Assembly (NCBI GenBank): GCA_007129455.1
Contig: SKVL01000053.1
Span: 1 to 24,755, forward strand
Direction: 5' to 3'
Source: Candidatus Campbelliibacteriota bacterium
GTDB taxonomy: Bacteria; Patescibacteriota; Minisyncoccia; Phycocordibacterales; CSBR16-193
DNA: 24,755 nucleotides
Part shown: positions 14,014 to 21,904 of the stretch, piece after piece
Position numbering within the stretch: the stretch's first letter is position 1
How the letters are laid out: each line of letters opens with the position of its first letter
The notes under the pieces: generated by a model
Database searches by the model: none
What the model saw: the letters and a program-made list of their open reading frames with translations, nothing else
What the model was told of the DNA's origin: nothing
Translations under genes and position numbers: made by a program

Positions 14014-17000
14014 TGAATAACTTGGCTTTCGTCTTTTTTCAACTCCACGCGAAACTCCTTACCATCAATTGAAAATGTATGGGGTTTTTGAGTTTTTTCA
14101 TAAAAAACCTTAGAAACCTTGACTGTATCACGAAGTTCTTCAGCCGCCTCTTTTACAAGACCCTTCCCTTCTTCATCGGCTTCAACAAAAAGATGCGCTC
14201 TCTCTTGTGATGTAAATCCGTCTTTCTTACGACAGCTCTGGAGAGTTCGTACAAGGTCCCTAATCTCACCTTCTCTAATCAATTCGGGGGTCAAGGTAAG
14301 ATCAAGGCTTACATCAACTTCAATGTCGGATTTAAAGACAACCTCTTTTACATTGACTTCCGAGGTTACGTGCTCCATAAGTTCGTGGTTTTCGATCATA
14401 TATTCCGGTGTTTTTTTCAAAACAAGTTTAGAAAGGGGTTGACGAACTCGAATCCCGGCCTCCGCTCTTTTTTCCAGCCCAATCGACACTATCTTTCTGA
14501 CTTTGTTGAAACTGTCCAAAACTTCTTGATCGTGATCCTCTTTTTTCGGCCAAGAATCCAAATGAACACTTTCGGGGTCATCTTTCAATCTGACTGCCTC
14601 GTAAACCCTTTCGGCCGTGAACGGCATAAAGGGTGCCAAAAGCTTTGAATATGTTTTCAGAATGGAACGAGTTACCGAAAGACATCGTTTTGAGTCTTCA
14701 TCTTCGCTTTTGAATCTGTCTCTGGATCTTCTTACATACCAGGTGGACAGATCGTCAACAAAATCCATCAAAGGACGAGCCGCTTGATTTATTTCATAAG
14801 CATCCAAACCGTCGGTAACCTGTTTGACAACCTCCCGCAGACGACTTTCTATCCATCGGTCTATTTCTTTTGGTTTCTTGCCGGTGTTCTCTTTCTTGTT
14901 TTTCAAACCTTCTTCCTTCGGAGCATACATTTGATAAAAAGACACGACATTCATAAGACGGTTTATAAGTTTCTTTGAAACCTCGTCAACACGACTCTCG
15001 GTAAAAGCCAGATCTTCCGCACGAACGACCGGAGAGGAGAGCATCGAATAGCGAAGCGCATCGGCTCCGTAACGATCAACGATATCCATCGGGTCGGGGT
15101 AATTCTTTAGACGTTTTGACATCTTTTTGCCGTCCTCGGCCAGAACTGTTCCGTTGACAACCACCGTCTTAAAGGGAGCTCTACCGAAAAGTGCCGTCGA
15201 CAGAACCAGTAACGTATAAAACCATCCCCTCGTCTGGTCTTGGCCTTCGGCGATAAAATCCGCGGGGAAATAAGGGCTGTCATCTTTTTCAAACTCTTTC
15301 TTTTTCTCAAACGGATAGTGTATCTGAGCGAAAGGAACCGAGCCGGAATCATACCATGTGTCAAAAACATCCGGAACTCTCTCCATGACCCCTCCGCAAG
15401 AACAAGCCAGCTCAACTTTATCTATATAAGGGCGGTGCATGTCCTTCTCATAGTTTTCATTGTGAGGCAACTTTTTGTAAGCAATCTCACGAACTTCGGC
15501 GTTAGACATGAAATCTTCTTTTTTACCCCCCCTCATCTCAATCGACTGCTTTCTGTCAGCAAAGACCGCGACACAAGAAAGAAGCCAGAGTGGAGCGTTG
15601 TGAGAAACCAAAAGTATTCTTTTACCGGAGTGCTTAATTTCAAGCTCCTCCAAGAGAGCTCCCATGCGTTTTTTAACATCAATGAAACTTTCTCCACCGG
15701 GTATCGATTCATCAAAAGCGTCCGTCCAATGATCAAACAGATTACGATAATCATCAACGGGATGCGTATCGATCTCCCCGAAATTCAACTCGCGTAATCT
15801 GACATCTTCCACTACATGCTCCGGAGGTACCCCGCAAGACTCCGCCACTATCTCCGCCGTCTCTTTTGCTCTTATGATATCGGATGTCACTATCAAATCC
15901 GGCGGATCAGCCGACAGCTTTTCCGCGGCTTTCTTTACTTGTCTTTTCCCTTTTTCGGTCAAATGATGAGGGTTCTCGGGGTCTGAACTTAAAATGTTCT
16001 TGACATTACTTTCCGCCTCACCGTGACGAATCGCAAAATAACTGTTGTTAGACTCCTTGGCTATTTCATCAAAGGAGCCGACGACCAGATACTCTCCACA
16101 ATCTCGACACTCCCAAATCGGCATGGGGGTTCCCCAAAACCTCGAACGAGAGATTGACCAATCCTTCGCTTCGGCAAGCCACTCACCGAAACGATTGGTG
16201 CCCATGTGTTTGGGAACCCAAAGTACTTTTTTATTTTCCTCAACCAGTTTTTTCCTTAGATTGGAAACTTTTATGAACCAAGAATCGGTTGCGTAGTTCA
16301 ATAAAGGGGTGTCGCATCGCCAACAGTGAGGATAGGAGTGTGTTAATTTCTCTTTGGCAAAAAGTTTACCCTCATGAGCCAGTATCTTTATTATCTCTAT
16401 ATCGGTTTCCGAAAAGTCACCCTTCGGTTTAACGAACCTGCCGGCAAGGCTCCCGAGTTCATCGGTAAACTCGCCACGCATATTTACGTGCTGAATAAAA
16501 GGAATATTATGTTTTTCAGAAAGCTCATAGTCGTCCGAACCGAAGGCGGGTGCGATGTGAACCACTCCCGTTCCTTCTTCGGTGGTAACAAAATCGGCGG
16601 AGTAGATCTTCCAACCCTTCTCTTTGTCTCCATGTAAATCGGCATTAACAAAAAAATCAAACAAAGGCTCATATGAAAGACTGACCAAATCCTTGCCTTT
16701 TATAACCACCTTCGGTTCATACCCTTCTCCCATTACATTGATTACTCGATCTTCGGCAAGAATGTAGTAAGCTTCTTCTTTTTCAACCAGAGCATACTTT
16801 ATATCCGCCCCCACCGCCAAAGCGGAGTTGCCGGGTAAGGTCCAAGGGGTGGTCGTCCAACTCAATATGTATACATCTTTTCCTTTCTTCATTCCCCACT
16901 TTGTAAGATCGGGGTCTTTGATTTTAAAGTTAACGGTAACCGTATTATCTTTAATATCTTTGTATCCTTGATTAACCTCGAAATTGGAAAGAGTCGTCTC

Positions 17001-17567
17001 GCATCGCGGGCATATGTGCATCGATTTGAAACCCTTGTAAAGCAACCCCTTTTCATGAAGCCCTTTTAAAGAAAAGAAGACCGATTCGGTAAAAGAAGAG
17101 TCCATGGTTTTGTAAGCGTCTTCCATGTCGATCCACCGCCCCATGCGAGGAACAACCCTCTTCCACTCCTTGTCGTAGAGCAATACGCTTTCTCTTGCGG
17201 CTTTATTAAATTCCTCAACTCCGTAGTCTTCTATATCTTTTTTGTTCTCCAATCCCAACTCTTTCTCCACCAGATTCTCTATGGGCAAACCGTGACAGTC
17301 CCAACCCCAAACACGACGAACGTACTTCCCGCGCATGGTTTGATACCGTGGAATTACATCTTTAATGGTGCCGGCCAGAATATGGCCGTAATGAGGAAGT
17401 CCCGTGGCAAAAGGAGGGCCGTCATAGAAAACAAAGTTTCCTTCCGGTGACGGTTTTTCCAGGGTTTTTTTAAAAATTTCACGCTCCTCCCAAAATTGAA
17501 GTACTCTCTCTTCTTCCAGAGCAGTCTCACTTTTTTCTTTATTTTGGTCGAAATCACGGCTATTCAT
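14010..17567 (-). CDS. ileS: Type II isoleucyl-tRNA synthetase with an inserted histidine-phosphatase domain
   Basis: A class I synthetase (1185 aa; IleRS is usually 900-1080). The HxGH motif is HYGH at 59-62 and the second signature is KMSKR at 815-819 (DGKKMSKRLKNYPDP). Both sequences are typical of the eukaryote-like, mupirocin-tolerant type II. The CP1 editing domain is present (TTPWTLPGNSALAVG, GTGVVHIAPAFGSDDYE). After WGTPMPIWECRDCGEYLVVGSFDEIAKES an extra domain runs from about 508 to 702. IleRS sequence resumes with DMHRPYIDK at about 709 and FDTWYDSGSVPFAQ. The C-terminal anticodon-binding domain follows. The frame is open through the insert, and both parts look intact. recO overlaps the stop by 4 bp. 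Confidence 0.95.
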   Translation of the reverse strand: MNSRDFDQNKEKSETALEEERVLQFWEEREIFKKTLEKPSPEGNFVFYDGPPFATGLPHYGHILAGTIKDVIPRYQTMRGKYVRRVWGWDCHGLPIENLVEKELGLENKKDIEDYGVEEFNKAARESVLLYDKEWKRVVPRMGRWIDMEDAYKTMDSSFTESVFFSLKGLHEKGLLYKGFKSMHICPRCETTLSNFEVNQGYKDIKDNTVTVNFKIKDPDLTKWGMKKGKDVYILSWTTTPWTLPGNSALAVGADIKYALVEKEEAYYILAEDRVINVMGEGYEPKVVIKGKDLVSLSYEPLFDFFVNADLHGDKEKGWKIYSADFVTTEEGTGVVHIAPAFGSDDYELSEKHNIPFIQHVNMRGEFTDELGSLAGRFVKPKGDFSETDIEIIKILAHEGKLFAKEKLTHSYPHCWRCDTPLLNYATDSWFIKVSNLRKKLVEENKKVLWVPKHMGTNRFGEWLAEAKDWSISRSRFWGTPMPIWECRDCGEYLVVGSFDEIAKESNNSYFAIRHGEAESNVKNILSSDPENPHHLTEKGKRQVKKAAEKLSADPPDLIVTSDIIRAKETAEIVAESCGVPPEHVVEDVRLRELNFGEIDTHPVDDYRNLFDHWTDAFDESIPGGESFIDVKKRMGALLEELEIKHSGKRILLVSHNAPLWLLSCVAVFADRKQSIEMRGGKKEDFMSNAEVREIAYKKLPHNENYEKDMHRPYIDKVELACSCGGVMERVPDVFDTWYDSGSVPFAQIHYPFEKKKEFEKDDSPYFPADFIAEGQDQTRGWFYTLLVLSTALFGRAPFKTVVVNGTVLAEDGKKMSKRLKNYPDPMDIVDRYGADALRYSMLSSPVVRAEDLAFTESRVDEVSKKLINRLMNVVSFYQMYAPKEEGLKNKKENTGKKPKEIDRWIESRLREVVKQVTDGLDAYEINQAARPLMDFVDDLSTWYVRRSRDRFKSEDEDSKRCLSVTRSILKTYSKLLAPFMPFTAERVYEAVRLKDDPESVHLDSWPKKEDHDQEVLDSFNKVRKIVSIGLEKRAEAGIRVRQPLSKLVLKKTPEYMIENHELMEHVTSEVNVKEVVFKSDIEVDVSLDLTLTPELIREGEIRDLVRTLQSCRKKDGFTSQERAHLFVEADEEGKGLVKEAAEELRDTVKVSKVFYEKTQKPHTFSIDGKEFRVELKKDESQVIQ
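15462..16046 (-). other. Histidine-phosphatase (phosphoglycerate-mutase-like) domain inside IleRS
   Basis: Residues about 508-702 of IleRS. Branch-1 histidine phosphatase signatures in order: FAIRHGEAESN (R514, nucleophile H515), HLTEKGKRQ (535-543), VTSDIIRAKET (R566), RLRELNFGEI (proton donor E593), SIPGGESF (621-628) and LLVSHNAPLWLL (H656). All five catalytic positions are present, so phosphatase activity is predicted. The insertion lies between the strand after the catalytic-core WGTPMPIWE motif and the DxHRP element, where other type II IleRS have only a short connection. Substrate unknown. Confidence 0.9.
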
Positions 17568-17576
17568 AACCTTTTT

Positions 17577-17585
17577 ATAATAACA
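17577..17585 (-). promoter_or_regulatory. Extended -10 element of ileS-recO
   Basis: Minus strand TGTTATTAT ends 9 nt before the ileS ATG. The -35 region is poor. It predicts a near-leaderless mRNA. Confidence 0.45.
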
Positions 17586-17621
17586 CAGGAATAAATTAAG
17601 AAAAAATATAAACCGATCTCA

Positions 17622-17655
17622 ACTCGAGAGTCGTTCCCCAACCCGCTCTCGGAGT
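17622..17655 (-). terminator. Possible terminator of argS
   Basis: Minus-strand hairpin ACTC-c-GAGAG / CTCTC-GAGT with a 15-nt loop, about 20 bp after the argS stop. The T-rich stretch begins only about 10 nt further on, so termination strength is doubtful. No T-box features are seen although it precedes ileS. Confidence 0.35.
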
Positions 17656-17675
17656 TTCTTTATAAAAAATCAGGG

Positions 17676-19394
17676 CTACATCTTGTCGGGTATTCCTATT
17701 CCCAAAATATATAGACCGTTCTTCATTACCGCCTGGAAACTTTTTGTTAAAAGGAGCTTGTATCCGGAAGATCTGTCATCAGGGTCGGCTATTTTGTGCT
17801 CGGCGTAAAACACATTGAAAGAGGAAGCGGTTGAGGTCAAGTAAGTAACAACATAGTGTGGAGCATATTCCTTTTGAGCTCTTTCGACAACTTCCGGGAA
17901 TCTGTATAAAATACGCTCCAGTTCAGTGTTAAGAAAGAATTTACCGGACTCGTCCACCTTTACCCCCAGATCTTCGGCCCGCTTGGCGGCGGAAGCGGCT
18001 CTTGTAAAAGAGTATTGCAAATATGGACCTGAATCTCCCTCAAGCGACAACGATCTTTCAAAATCAAACACGACATTTTTCCCTGGTGTTTGTTTCAAAA
18101 CAGTAAACCGAATGGCGGCGAGAGCGATGGTTTCGGAGGCTTTCTTTTCTTCTTCTTCATTTTCAAACTTTCCCCCTTCTTTCGTCTTTTTCAAGGCCAC
18201 GCTTTCAGCGTCATCAAGCAATGTCCCTCCTCCCATAACATTACCTTTCCGTGAAGACATCTTTCCCTCCGGAGTGGTAAGCATGCCATGTCCGATATGA
18301 ATGGTCTTCTCCGCAACCTCCGGATGAAGCAACGACAACGCTTTAAGCATCACTTTAAAGTACTCCGTCTGTTCATTGCCCGTCACAACCACCGATAGAT
18401 TGGGACTTTCGATTTCGAATTTATATGCATTCAAACCGAGATCCTTGGTCTCATACGTGGGTAACCCCAAAGAAGTTACGAAAACTCTAGTATGGAGACC
18501 GTATTTTTCTCCTTTAAATATTACCGCTTCTTCCGACCTTTCGAAAACTCCTTTTTTCAGTCCTTCTTTAACTATTTTCTTTCCTCTTTCAGCGGTTTCA
18601 CTTTCAAAAAAATAGTGATTAAAAGAAGTGCCGAGTTTTTTATATATCTCTTCAAAATGAACCAAGCTGGCCTCGCGACCCCAGCTGTAAAGCTTCATCA
18701 GTTCGGGATTACTCTTCTCATAAATCGCTTTGTTTATTTCGTCTATCTCTTTTCGGGCTTCCTCCTTTTCGTAAGCGGCTGAACCTTCAACATAGGCCGA
18801 CCCTATAAAAGATATCTTTTCCTCAAGAGAGGAGTTCTCGGGAGGGCGCTCTTTTTCTTTCTTCATCATTCCCCAAAGGGCTTTGGCCACATGAGGACCG
18901 ACGTCACCTTGATAGTTGGCTCTTATTACTTCAGCTCCCGAAAACTCGATCAGTCTGGATATGGACTCTCCAACCGAATTACTCATCAGGTGACCCGCGT
19001 GTAACTCTTTGAAAGGATTGGGGTCGGTGTACTCCACCATTACCCGCTTATTTTCAAGGTTTTTGTTCTTCCCAAAATCGCCTCCGGAATAATAGATAAA
19101 GGAAACAGATTTGGAGAAAAAACTTTCGGATAAATAAAAGTTAATGAAGCCGGATCCGGCGACCTCCACCTTCTCAATATCATCATCGAGGTTTTTCCTT
19201 ATCTCTTCGGCAATCTCTTCGGCGAGTTTTAGGGGGTTCTTACCTTCCCTTTTGGCACAGATCATTGCAACATTGGTGGCATAATCACCGTGAGACATGT
19301 CCGTCGGATGCTCAAGAGTAATATCAACATCTTTGATATCAAGAGCTTTTAAGCTTTTTCCCAAGATCTCTTCTATCTTTGTTTTAACATTCAT
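17676..19394 (-). CDS. argS: Arginyl-tRNA synthetase
   Basis: A class I synthetase (572 aa from the chosen start). An N-terminal Add1 domain covers about 1-85 (HPTDMSHGDYATNVAM and VEVAGSGFINFYL). The first signature is HAGH at 132-135 (NPFKELHAGHLMSN) and the second is KMSSR at 378-382 (TPEGKMSSRKGNVM). The C-terminal DALR anticodon-binding domain contains YLQYSFTRAASA, then VTYLTSTASSFNVFYAEH. The open frame extends to 19490 but would overlap dut, and MNVKTKIEEILGK is the family-like N-terminus, so I use ATG at 19394 (GGAAA lies 4 nt upstream). It begins 25 bp after dut and probably ends the dut-argS transcript. Confidence 0.95.
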   Translation of the reverse strand: MNVKTKIEEILGKSLKALDIKDVDITLEHPTDMSHGDYATNVAMICAKREGKNPLKLAEEIAEEIRKNLDDDIEKVEVAGSGFINFYLSESFFSKSVSFIYYSGGDFGKNKNLENKRVMVEYTDPNPFKELHAGHLMSNSVGESISRLIEFSGAEVIRANYQGDVGPHVAKALWGMMKKEKERPPENSSLEEKISFIGSAYVEGSAAYEKEEARKEIDEINKAIYEKSNPELMKLYSWGREASLVHFEEIYKKLGTSFNHYFFESETAERGKKIVKEGLKKGVFERSEEAVIFKGEKYGLHTRVFVTSLGLPTYETKDLGLNAYKFEIESPNLSVVVTGNEQTEYFKVMLKALSLLHPEVAEKTIHIGHGMLTTPEGKMSSRKGNVMGGGTLLDDAESVALKKTKEGGKFENEEEEKKASETIALAAIRFTVLKQTPGKNVVFDFERSLSLEGDSGPYLQYSFTRAASAAKRAEDLGVKVDESGKFFLNTELERILYRFPEVVERAQKEYAPHYVVTYLTSTASSFNVFYAEHKIADPDDRSSGYKLLLTKSFQAVMKNGLYILGIGIPDKM

Positions 19395-19419
19395 TGCGTT
19401 TCCGGTTAAAAAGATCTTC

Positions 19420-19845
19420 TTATTTTTTTCCGGTGCTACCAAAACCCCCCTCTCCTCGTTCGGTCTTCGACACTTCTTCAACCTCTTCAAAGTTCACTCG
19501 CTCAACTTTCTGTATCAACATCTGAGCGGTCTTGTCACCCTTTTGAAAAATATGATCTTTATCGGACAGATTGACGATCCCGACAACTATCTCTCCTCGA
19601 TAGCTTGAGTCTATCACACCCCCTAAAGTTTTAAGTCCATGCTTCATGGCCAGACCGCTTTTGTCCCAAATAAGCCCCGCAAATCCTTCAGGTATCTCAA
19701 CAGACAGACCTGTAGGAATGAAGGCTCTTTCTCCCGGAGAAACGACTGTTCTCTTTTTCGCCCTCAGATCGAACCCCGCATCCCCTTCGTGAGCATAAGA
19801 CGGAGTGGCTATATTTTTATCCAAGATTTTTACTTTTAAGATCAT
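19420..19845 (-). CDS. dut: dUTP diphosphatase
   Basis: A trimeric dUTPase (141 aa) that hydrolyses dUTP to dUMP and keeps uracil out of DNA. All five motifs are present: AGFDLRA (23-29), DKSGLA (61-66, Lys where Arg is common), GVIDSSYRGE (76-85, catalytic Asp79, Tyr82), KGDKTAQM (102-109) and RGEGGFGSTG (130-139). I prefer the ATG at 19845 (MILKVKILD) over the ATG at 19875, because family members begin at this point and a TGTTAAAAT element abuts the earlier ATG. It follows tmk closely, in the dcd-glyA-tmk-dut thymidylate cluster. Confidence 0.94.
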   Translation of the reverse strand: MILKVKILDKNIATPSYAHEGDAGFDLRAKKRTVVSPGERAFIPTGLSVEIPEGFAGLIWDKSGLAMKHGLKTLGGVIDSSYRGEIVVGIVNLSDKDHIFQKGDKTAQMLIQKVERVNFEEVEEVSKTERGEGGFGSTGKK

Positions 19846-19875
19846 GGCTTTTGAAAATTTATCATTTACTTTCAT

Positions 19876-19884
19876 ATTTTAACA
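19876..19884 (-). promoter_or_regulatory. Extended -10 element upstream of dut
   Basis: Minus strand TGTTAAAAT directly abuts the first in-frame ATG (19875) and lies 30 nt before the preferred ATG at 19845. If it is used, transcription starts inside the longer frame and the shorter start is the real one. Confidence 0.35.
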
Positions 19885-19902
19885 TCTTTGAGATTTCAAC
19901 CA

Positions 19903-20625
19903 TCAAGACCTCGGTTTTATCTCCTTTTCAATGACCGCAAAGATCATGTCGCGGATCTCTTCAGGTGTCTTACAGACCCCTTTTTCACAACACCTTATCT
20001 TTGTCCAATTTTTGTACTTTCTTTCCAAACTCATGGCTGTGTTTCTTGAGTTTTTGAGATAGTCTAAGTCGACTTCGGCGAGGTCTTTTTTGCCCTTCAG
20101 ATACTTTTTGGCCTTTTGTGTATCTTTGTTTTTAAGCCACGCAACACTTGTTTCAAGATCAACATTAAGGTAGAAGACCCTATCGGGATAAGGTAATTTA
20201 AATACTCCGTGTTCCATCTCTTCAAGCCAATCAAGAAACTTTCTTCTTTCTTTTGAGTCCTTTATCTTGCCCCCTTGGTGTATTTGATTGGCGCTGACAT
20301 ACCTGTCGGCCACAACCCAAAAACCTTGATCCAACCAACTTTTGATCTGCTCCGAGGACTCAAATCTGTCGGCCGCGTAAAGAACCGAGACCACCCTGGG
20401 GTTTGTTTTTATAAAATCGCCGTGCTCGCCGGAAAGACATTCTCCGATAAAACGACCGAAGAAATTATCATAGTAACGGGGAAAATCTATGATTTTGACC
20501 TTTATTTTTTCTTTCCTGAGGCGTTTTTCCAAAAGTCCGACCTGAGTCGCCTTACCCGAGCCATCAATCCCGTCAATAACTATAAGTTTCCCTTTTAATT
20601 TTTTCCCCGCTTTCTTGCTTTTCAT
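19903..20625 (-). CDS. tmk: Thymidylate kinase
   Basis: A P-loop dTMP kinase (240 aa; typical 205-215) that makes dTDP. The P-loop is IDGIDGSGKATQ (17-28), FPRY at 48-51 contacts the substrate, DRY is at 107-109 (VVADRYVSANQ) and LNVDLETS leads into the lid region. The lid is longer than usual and lysine-rich (about 165-185), and a CCEKGVCKTPEEIRDM segment lies near the C-terminus. The substitution GKATQ for the commoner GKTTQ also occurs in other family members. An upstream GTG at 20661, 6 nt after a GGGGAG motif at the end of glyA, would add 12 residues and is a real alternative. Confidence 0.9.
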   Translation of the reverse strand: MKSKKAGKKLKGKLIVIDGIDGSGKATQVGLLEKRLRKEKIKVKIIDFPRYYDNFFGRFIGECLSGEHGDFIKTNPRVVSVLYAADRFESSEQIKSWLDQGFWVVADRYVSANQIHQGGKIKDSKERRKFLDWLEEMEHGVFKLPYPDRVFYLNVDLETSVAWLKNKDTQKAKKYLKGKKDLAEVDLDYLKNSRNTAMSLERKYKNWTKIRCCEKGVCKTPEEIRDMIFAVIEKEIKPRS

Positions 20626-20663
20626 TAAAGTTTTCTTTGAAACAACCCGCCAATGGTTCACTT

Positions 20664-21836
20664 TTATCTCCCCAGAATCTCGTCGATCAGTTTGGCGATT
20701 CTAACGAAGTCTTTTTCTTTTTTCCCTCGAGTTGTCTCCGCGGCTGTGCCGAGACGGATCCCGGAAGGATCCATTGCCGTTCGGGTCTCCCCGGGAATGG
20801 TGTTCTTGTTAACAATGATCCCTCCCTTCTCCAGCTTGTCGCTCGCCTCTCCTCCGGAGATACCCGACCCCCCCTTCCATGTGTCAACCAATATTAGATG
20901 AGTATCCGTGCCTCCTGACACTATACGCCAATTTCTTTTTTTAAGCTCGCTTGCCAAAACCTTGGCGTTTAAAACCACTTGCTCGGCATATTTTTTGAAT
21001 CCGTTTTGTCCAGCTTCATGTAAGGCGACCGCAACCGCAGCTATCTGATTCATATGCGGACCACCCTGCAATCCCGGGAAGACCGCCTTGTCCACGGCTT
21101 TATCAATATTTCTTTCATCCTTACGAGACCAGATAATAGCGGCGCGAGGACCTCGAAGAGTCTTGTGAACCGTTGTCATGACCGTATCGGCGTATTTAAA
21201 CGGCGAGGAGTGCGCCCTGCCCGCAACCAAACCGGCAATGTGCGACATATCGACATGAAGATAGGCTCCGCAAGAGTCTGCGACTTTACGAAACTTTTGC
21301 CAGTTGACCTTTCTCGGGTAAGCGGTAAAGCCAGCAACAATTATATCAGGTCTTTCTTTTCGGGCGGTAACCCCGAGAGCTTCAAAATCTATTCGCTCGG
21401 TCCTCGAATCAACCCCGAAAGGGAACTGTTTCCAAAACTTCCCGGTAGCGGAGACTTTGTAGCCGTGAGAAAGATGACCTCCTTGCTCCAAAGACATTCC
21501 CATTATCTTGCCACCAAAAGGCACTATCGCCAGGAAAACCGCTAAATTTGCAGGCGTTCCGGAGAGAGGTTGAACATTTACATGCCAGTTTTTTTCGGAC
21601 AGTCCGAAAACTTCGAGCGCTCTTTTTTGCGCCAAAGATTCAATCTCATCCATAAAAACATTTCCTCCGTAATACCGGTGTCCCGGATACCCTTCGGCAT
21701 ATTTGTTGACCGCTTTCGAACCCAACGCTCCCAGGACGTCGTCCGAGACATAGTTTTCCGAGGCTATCAGGTTTATAACCTCATCCTGTCGCGCTTTTTC
21801 TTTTTCCAATATTCTTTTTATCCGAATATCTTTCAT
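20664..21836 (-). CDS. glyA: Serine hydroxymethyltransferase
   Basis: A PLP enzyme (390 aa) converting serine and tetrahydrofolate to glycine and methylene-tetrahydrofolate. The N-terminal signature NLIASENYVSDDVL (22-35) and GYPGHRYYGG (49-58) are present. The PLP lysine is K225 in TTVHKTLRGPR (canonical TTTHKTLRGPR), with D196 and H199 in HVDMSHIAGLVA. The length is somewhat below E. coli GlyA (417 aa). It supplies the one-carbon unit for thymidylate synthesis next to dcd, tmk and dut. It has an extended -10 element 10 nt upstream of its ATG. Confidence 0.97.
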   Translation of the reverse strand: MKDIRIKRILEKEKARQDEVINLIASENYVSDDVLGALGSKAVNKYAEGYPGHRYYGGNVFMDEIESLAQKRALEVFGLSEKNWHVNVQPLSGTPANLAVFLAIVPFGGKIMGMSLEQGGHLSHGYKVSATGKFWKQFPFGVDSRTERIDFEALGVTARKERPDIIVAGFTAYPRKVNWQKFRKVADSCGAYLHVDMSHIAGLVAGRAHSSPFKYADTVMTTVHKTLRGPRAAIIWSRKDERNIDKAVDKAVFPGLQGGPHMNQIAAVAVALHEAGQNGFKKYAEQVVLNAKVLASELKKRNWRIVSGGTDTHLILVDTWKGGSGISGGEASDKLEKGGIIVNKNTIPGETRTAMDPSGIRLGTAAETTRGKKEKDFVRIAKLIDEILGR

Positions 21837-21846
21837 GGTAATCGCA

Positions 21847-21855
21847 ATTGTAACA
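21847..21855 (-). promoter_or_regulatory. Extended -10 element of glyA
   Basis: Minus strand TGTTACAAT ends 10 nt before the glyA ATG. The region 16-18 bp upstream has no clear -35. It predicts a leader of about 3-5 nt. Confidence 0.5.
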
Positions 21856-21904
21856 CAACCCCAAAAAACATCGATTTTTTCTTTATTCTTTAACTCAATC
21901 GAGG

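Noticed and set aside
15240..15797. 185-codon plus-strand frame opposite the ileS insert
   Set aside because: Antisense to intact ileS with its phosphatase motifs; no recognisable family.
15462..16046. Phosphatase region of ileS as a separate gene or an assembly error
   Set aside because: The frame is continuous with no stop. The insertion sits exactly at a loop between IleRS elements, and base use matches its surroundings.
17568..17675. T-box riboswitch before ileS
   Set aside because: A hairpin is present, but there is no T-box sequence or antiterminator, and the likely promoter lies after the hairpin.
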